Source: Magnetospirillum gryphiswaldense MSR-1 v2 (lineage in GTDB: Bacteria; Pseudomonadota; Alphaproteobacteria; Rhodospirillales; Magnetospirillaceae). From it: a DNA stretch of 64,000 bases. The stretch covers positions 3,907,001-3,971,000 of the forward strand of contig NC_023065.1 of NCBI RefSeq assembly GCF_000513295.1, written 5' to 3'. Below are positions 62,217 to 64,000 of the stretch, piece after piece. Numbering within the stretch: the stretch's first letter is position 1; the number at the start of each line of letters is the position of its first letter. The position numbers were made by a program, and so were the translations under genes. The notes below the pieces were generated by a model. The model made no database searches. It saw only the letters and a list, made by a program, of their open reading frames with translations, and was not told where the DNA came from.

Positions 62217-64000
62217 TCAACCCACCATGCTGTCCAGGGCATCGTCCAGGGCGGCGGGCTCGATTTCCCGCAAAGCTGGGCCATCGGTCCACACCAGGGC
62301 GCAGCGGATGCGGTGGTGCGGATAGATGCAGGCCAGGGCCAGGCGATAGGCGGCCATCTGCCGCACATAAAGGTCGGGGATCGCTTCGTTGATGGCGGGC
62401 GGGCGGCGGTTGGTCTTGTAATCAGCCACCAGCACTTCGGTTGCGGTGACCACCAGCCGGTCCACCTGCCCGGACAGGGCGCGGCTTTCGCCGATCAGGC
62501 CGACGATGGGCACCTCGGCTTTCGAACCGGGGGCGAACAGCGGGGCAAAGGCCGTGTGGTCGAGGATATCGCTGACTTCGTTGGCGATGGCCAGCGCTGC
62601 ACTGGTCTCGAGCCCGCCGGTGCCTTTGAGGAAGCGAATGGCCGCCTGGGCGCGGCGGTCGCGGGGCAAATCGGGCAGGATTTGCAGCAATTTGTGCACC
62701 AGCTTGCCGCGCTTGAAGCGGCCCGCTCCGTCGCTGGACAACGGCGAGCGGGCCGGCGGTTCCTCGCCCTCGGGCTGCGACGGGGCCAGCGGGCGCGGCG
62801 GTGCCGGTTCCGGCGGCGCTGTCAGGCGGGCCCAGGCCGGCAAGGCGGGCAGCAGGGCTTCGGCTTCGGCAAAGGTCTGGGCCTCGACCGCGTGTTCCTG
62901 CCGGCAGGTCAGGCGCAAGACGGTGGAATCGTCGGTTTCGCCGGCTGCCGCCAGGAACGGGTCTTCGACGCAGGCGGCCAGCGGTTCCAGGCTGGTGCGG
63001 ATCAGATTGTACCAGCAGCCCTGGGGCGCTGCCCGCAGGGTCTCCCAGCCGCAGACGTAAAGCCGGTCCCCGGCTCGGGTCATGGCCACATAAAGCAGGC
63101 GGCGGTATTCACGCTCACGCGCCAGTTTCTGGGCGGCACGGGCGCTTTCGCAGATGTCGTCGGCCATCTCGGCCCGGGGCGGCCACAGCAGGATTTCATC
63201 CTCGGGTCCGCCGTTCCACAGCAGGCGGGGGCCTTGTGTCGGCATCTGCAAGGTGTCGGGCATGAAGACGATGGGCGCCTGCAAGCCTTTCGAGCCATGC
63301 ACGGTCATGATGCGGACTGCGTCGCGCCCGCCTTGTTCCAGGTCGCGCTTGATCTCGGTGCCGCCGCTTTCCAGCCAGCGCAGGAAGCCTTGCAACGACG
63401 GTGGATGGCCGCGTTCAAACGTCATGGACAGCGCCATGAACTCATCCAACGGGTCTTCCGCTTCCGGCCCCAATCGGGCCAGCAGCGCCTGCTTGCCGCC
63501 TAACTTCCCCAGCACATGGGCGAACAGGGCAAAGGGGGGCAGACGGTCGGCCAGGGCCAGAAGCGGCGACAAATAATCCTCGGCCCGGGCAAAAGCGGCC
63601 TCGCTGCCGGCCTTGCGTTTCAAGGTGTCCCACAGGCTGGCCTCGCCCCGGTTCCAGGCCAGGCGGAACAATTCGTCCTCGCTCAAGCCGACCAGCGGGC
63701 CTTTGAGCACGGTGGCCAGGGTCAGATCGTCCTCGGGCAACAGCAGGAAATTGCCCAGCGCCATCAGATCCATCACCGCCATCTGCTCGGTCAGCACCAT
63801 GCGGTCGGCACCTGCCACCGGCACCTTCAGATCCTTGAGTTCGCGCACCAGATCCTCGACGAAGCCGCCGCGCCGACGCAGCAGCACCAGCACGTCGCCG
63901 GCGCGGATCGGGCGGTTCTCGCTTTCCAGGATTTCCGCTCCGATCATGGCGGCGATGCGCGCGGCCATCAGCCGGGCCAATCGGGTGCGGGGCGAATCGC
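62217..64000 (-). CDS. addA: Double-strand break repair helicase-nuclease AddA, C-terminal part
   Basis: About 594 codons of AddA lie in the window; the 5' part is beyond the right edge. AddA is the UvrD-like helicase/nuclease subunit of AddAB, the RecBCD counterpart. Visible helicase motifs are DVLVLLRRRGGFVEDLVREL, DAVRIMTVHGSKGLQAPIVF and RLLYVAMTRAGDRLYVCGWE. The C-terminal RecB-type nuclease domain has RFKRGKLVHKLLQ, SGQVDRLVVTATEVLVADYK and TNRRPP, giving the GxVDRL...DYKT catalytic pattern. The stop is at 62217, 57 bp before the TetR gene. addB is not in view. Confidence 0.94.
   Translation of the reverse strand, partial: DSPRTRLARLMAARIAAMIGAEILESENRPIRAGDVLVLLRRRGGFVEDLVRELKDLKVPVAGADRMVLTEQMAVMDLMALGNFLLLPEDDLTLATVLKGPLVGLSEDELFRLAWNRGEASLWDTLKRKAGSEAAFARAEDYLSPLLALADRLPPFALFAHVLGKLGGKQALLARLGPEAEDPLDEFMALSMTFERGHPPSLQGFLRWLESGGTEIKRDLEQGGRDAVRIMTVHGSKGLQAPIVFMPDTLQMPTQGPRLLWNGGPEDEILLWPPRAEMADDICESARAAQKLAREREYRRLLYVAMTRAGDRLYVCGWETLRAAPQGCWYNLIRTSLEPLAACVEDPFLAAAGETDDSTVLRLTCRQEHAVEAQTFAEAEALLPALPAWARLTAPPEPAPPRPLAPSQPEGEEPPARSPLSSDGAGRFKRGKLVHKLLQILPDLPRDRRAQAAIRFLKGTGGLETSAALAIANEVSDILDHTAFAPLFAPGSKAEVPIVGLIGESRALSGQVDRLVVTATEVLVADYKTNRRPPAINEAIPDLYVRQMAAYRLALACIYPHHRIRCALVWTDGPALREIEPAALDDALDSMVG

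Overview
The window is a 64 kb stretch of high-GC, gene-dense chromosome from an alphaproteobacterium. The protein sequences and gene orders (TIGR02300-aroA-cmk-rpsA, ihfB-lapA-pyrF-trpF, rpmH-rnpA-yidD-yidC-engB-argB, kdsB-pheA) point to the Rhodospirillales, most like Magnetospirillum. That placement is inference; no 16S rRNA or magnetosome gene is present. No insertion sequence, prophage, CRISPR array or rRNA operon was seen.

Layout. 0-5 kb: a PAS-type chemoreceptor, then a molybdate block (modE, mop, orphan modA) with a recognisable ModE operator, then map. 4.7-8 kb: a sulfur-trafficking set with YedE-type channel divergent from dsrE2, a ribbon-helix-helix gene, tusA, a SoxS-like thioredoxin and an HbpS/GlcG-like secreted protein. 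8-13.3 kb: a coiled-coil hypothetical, tRNA-Ala(GGC), TIGR02300, aroA-cmk-rpsA. 13.3-28.8 kb: a block of signalling and ion-transport genes (SpoIIE phosphatase, two adjacent diguanylate cyclases, a large DUF748/AsmA-like protein, two tandem TrkH channels, a DmeR/DmeF metal-efflux pair, a PhnD-like binding protein overlapping a PAS histidine kinase). This block separates rpsA from ihfB, which are usually neighbours. 28.8-34.2 kb: ihfB-lapA-pyrF-trpF, an AmpD-like amidase, an EamA transporter and an Uup-type ABC-F protein. 34.3-40.3 kb: a SPOR lipoprotein, prmA, a ParDE toxin-antitoxin pair wedged between uvrD and prmA, and rlmN. 40.3-44.5 kb: the rpmH-rnpA-yidD-yidC-engB-argB operon, in which genes from rnpA onward overlap by exactly 4 nt. 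44.6-50.1 kb: a Tam-like methyltransferase, an octaheme cytochrome/cytochrome b561/DUF2141 electron-transfer operon, and several unrecognised small genes. 50.2-64 kb: alaS, a frameshifted SNase-like gene, hisN-yejABEF, kdsB-pheA, a TetR regulator, and the 3' part of addA running off the right edge.

Tight packing with 4-nt ATGA/GTGA/TTGA/CTGA overlaps is the dominant style, so translational coupling is common. The most interesting non-textbook signals are: an interlocked (pseudoknot-like) pair of helices before rpsA; a 15-bp perfect hairpin covering the map start codon; a probable CTG start for engB; the divergent sulfur cluster with its two promoter palindromes; the membrane-anchored octaheme cytochrome operon; and the PhnD-like protein fused by overlap to an orphan histidine kinase. 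All functions rest on reading motifs and family resemblance by eye; no database search was run.
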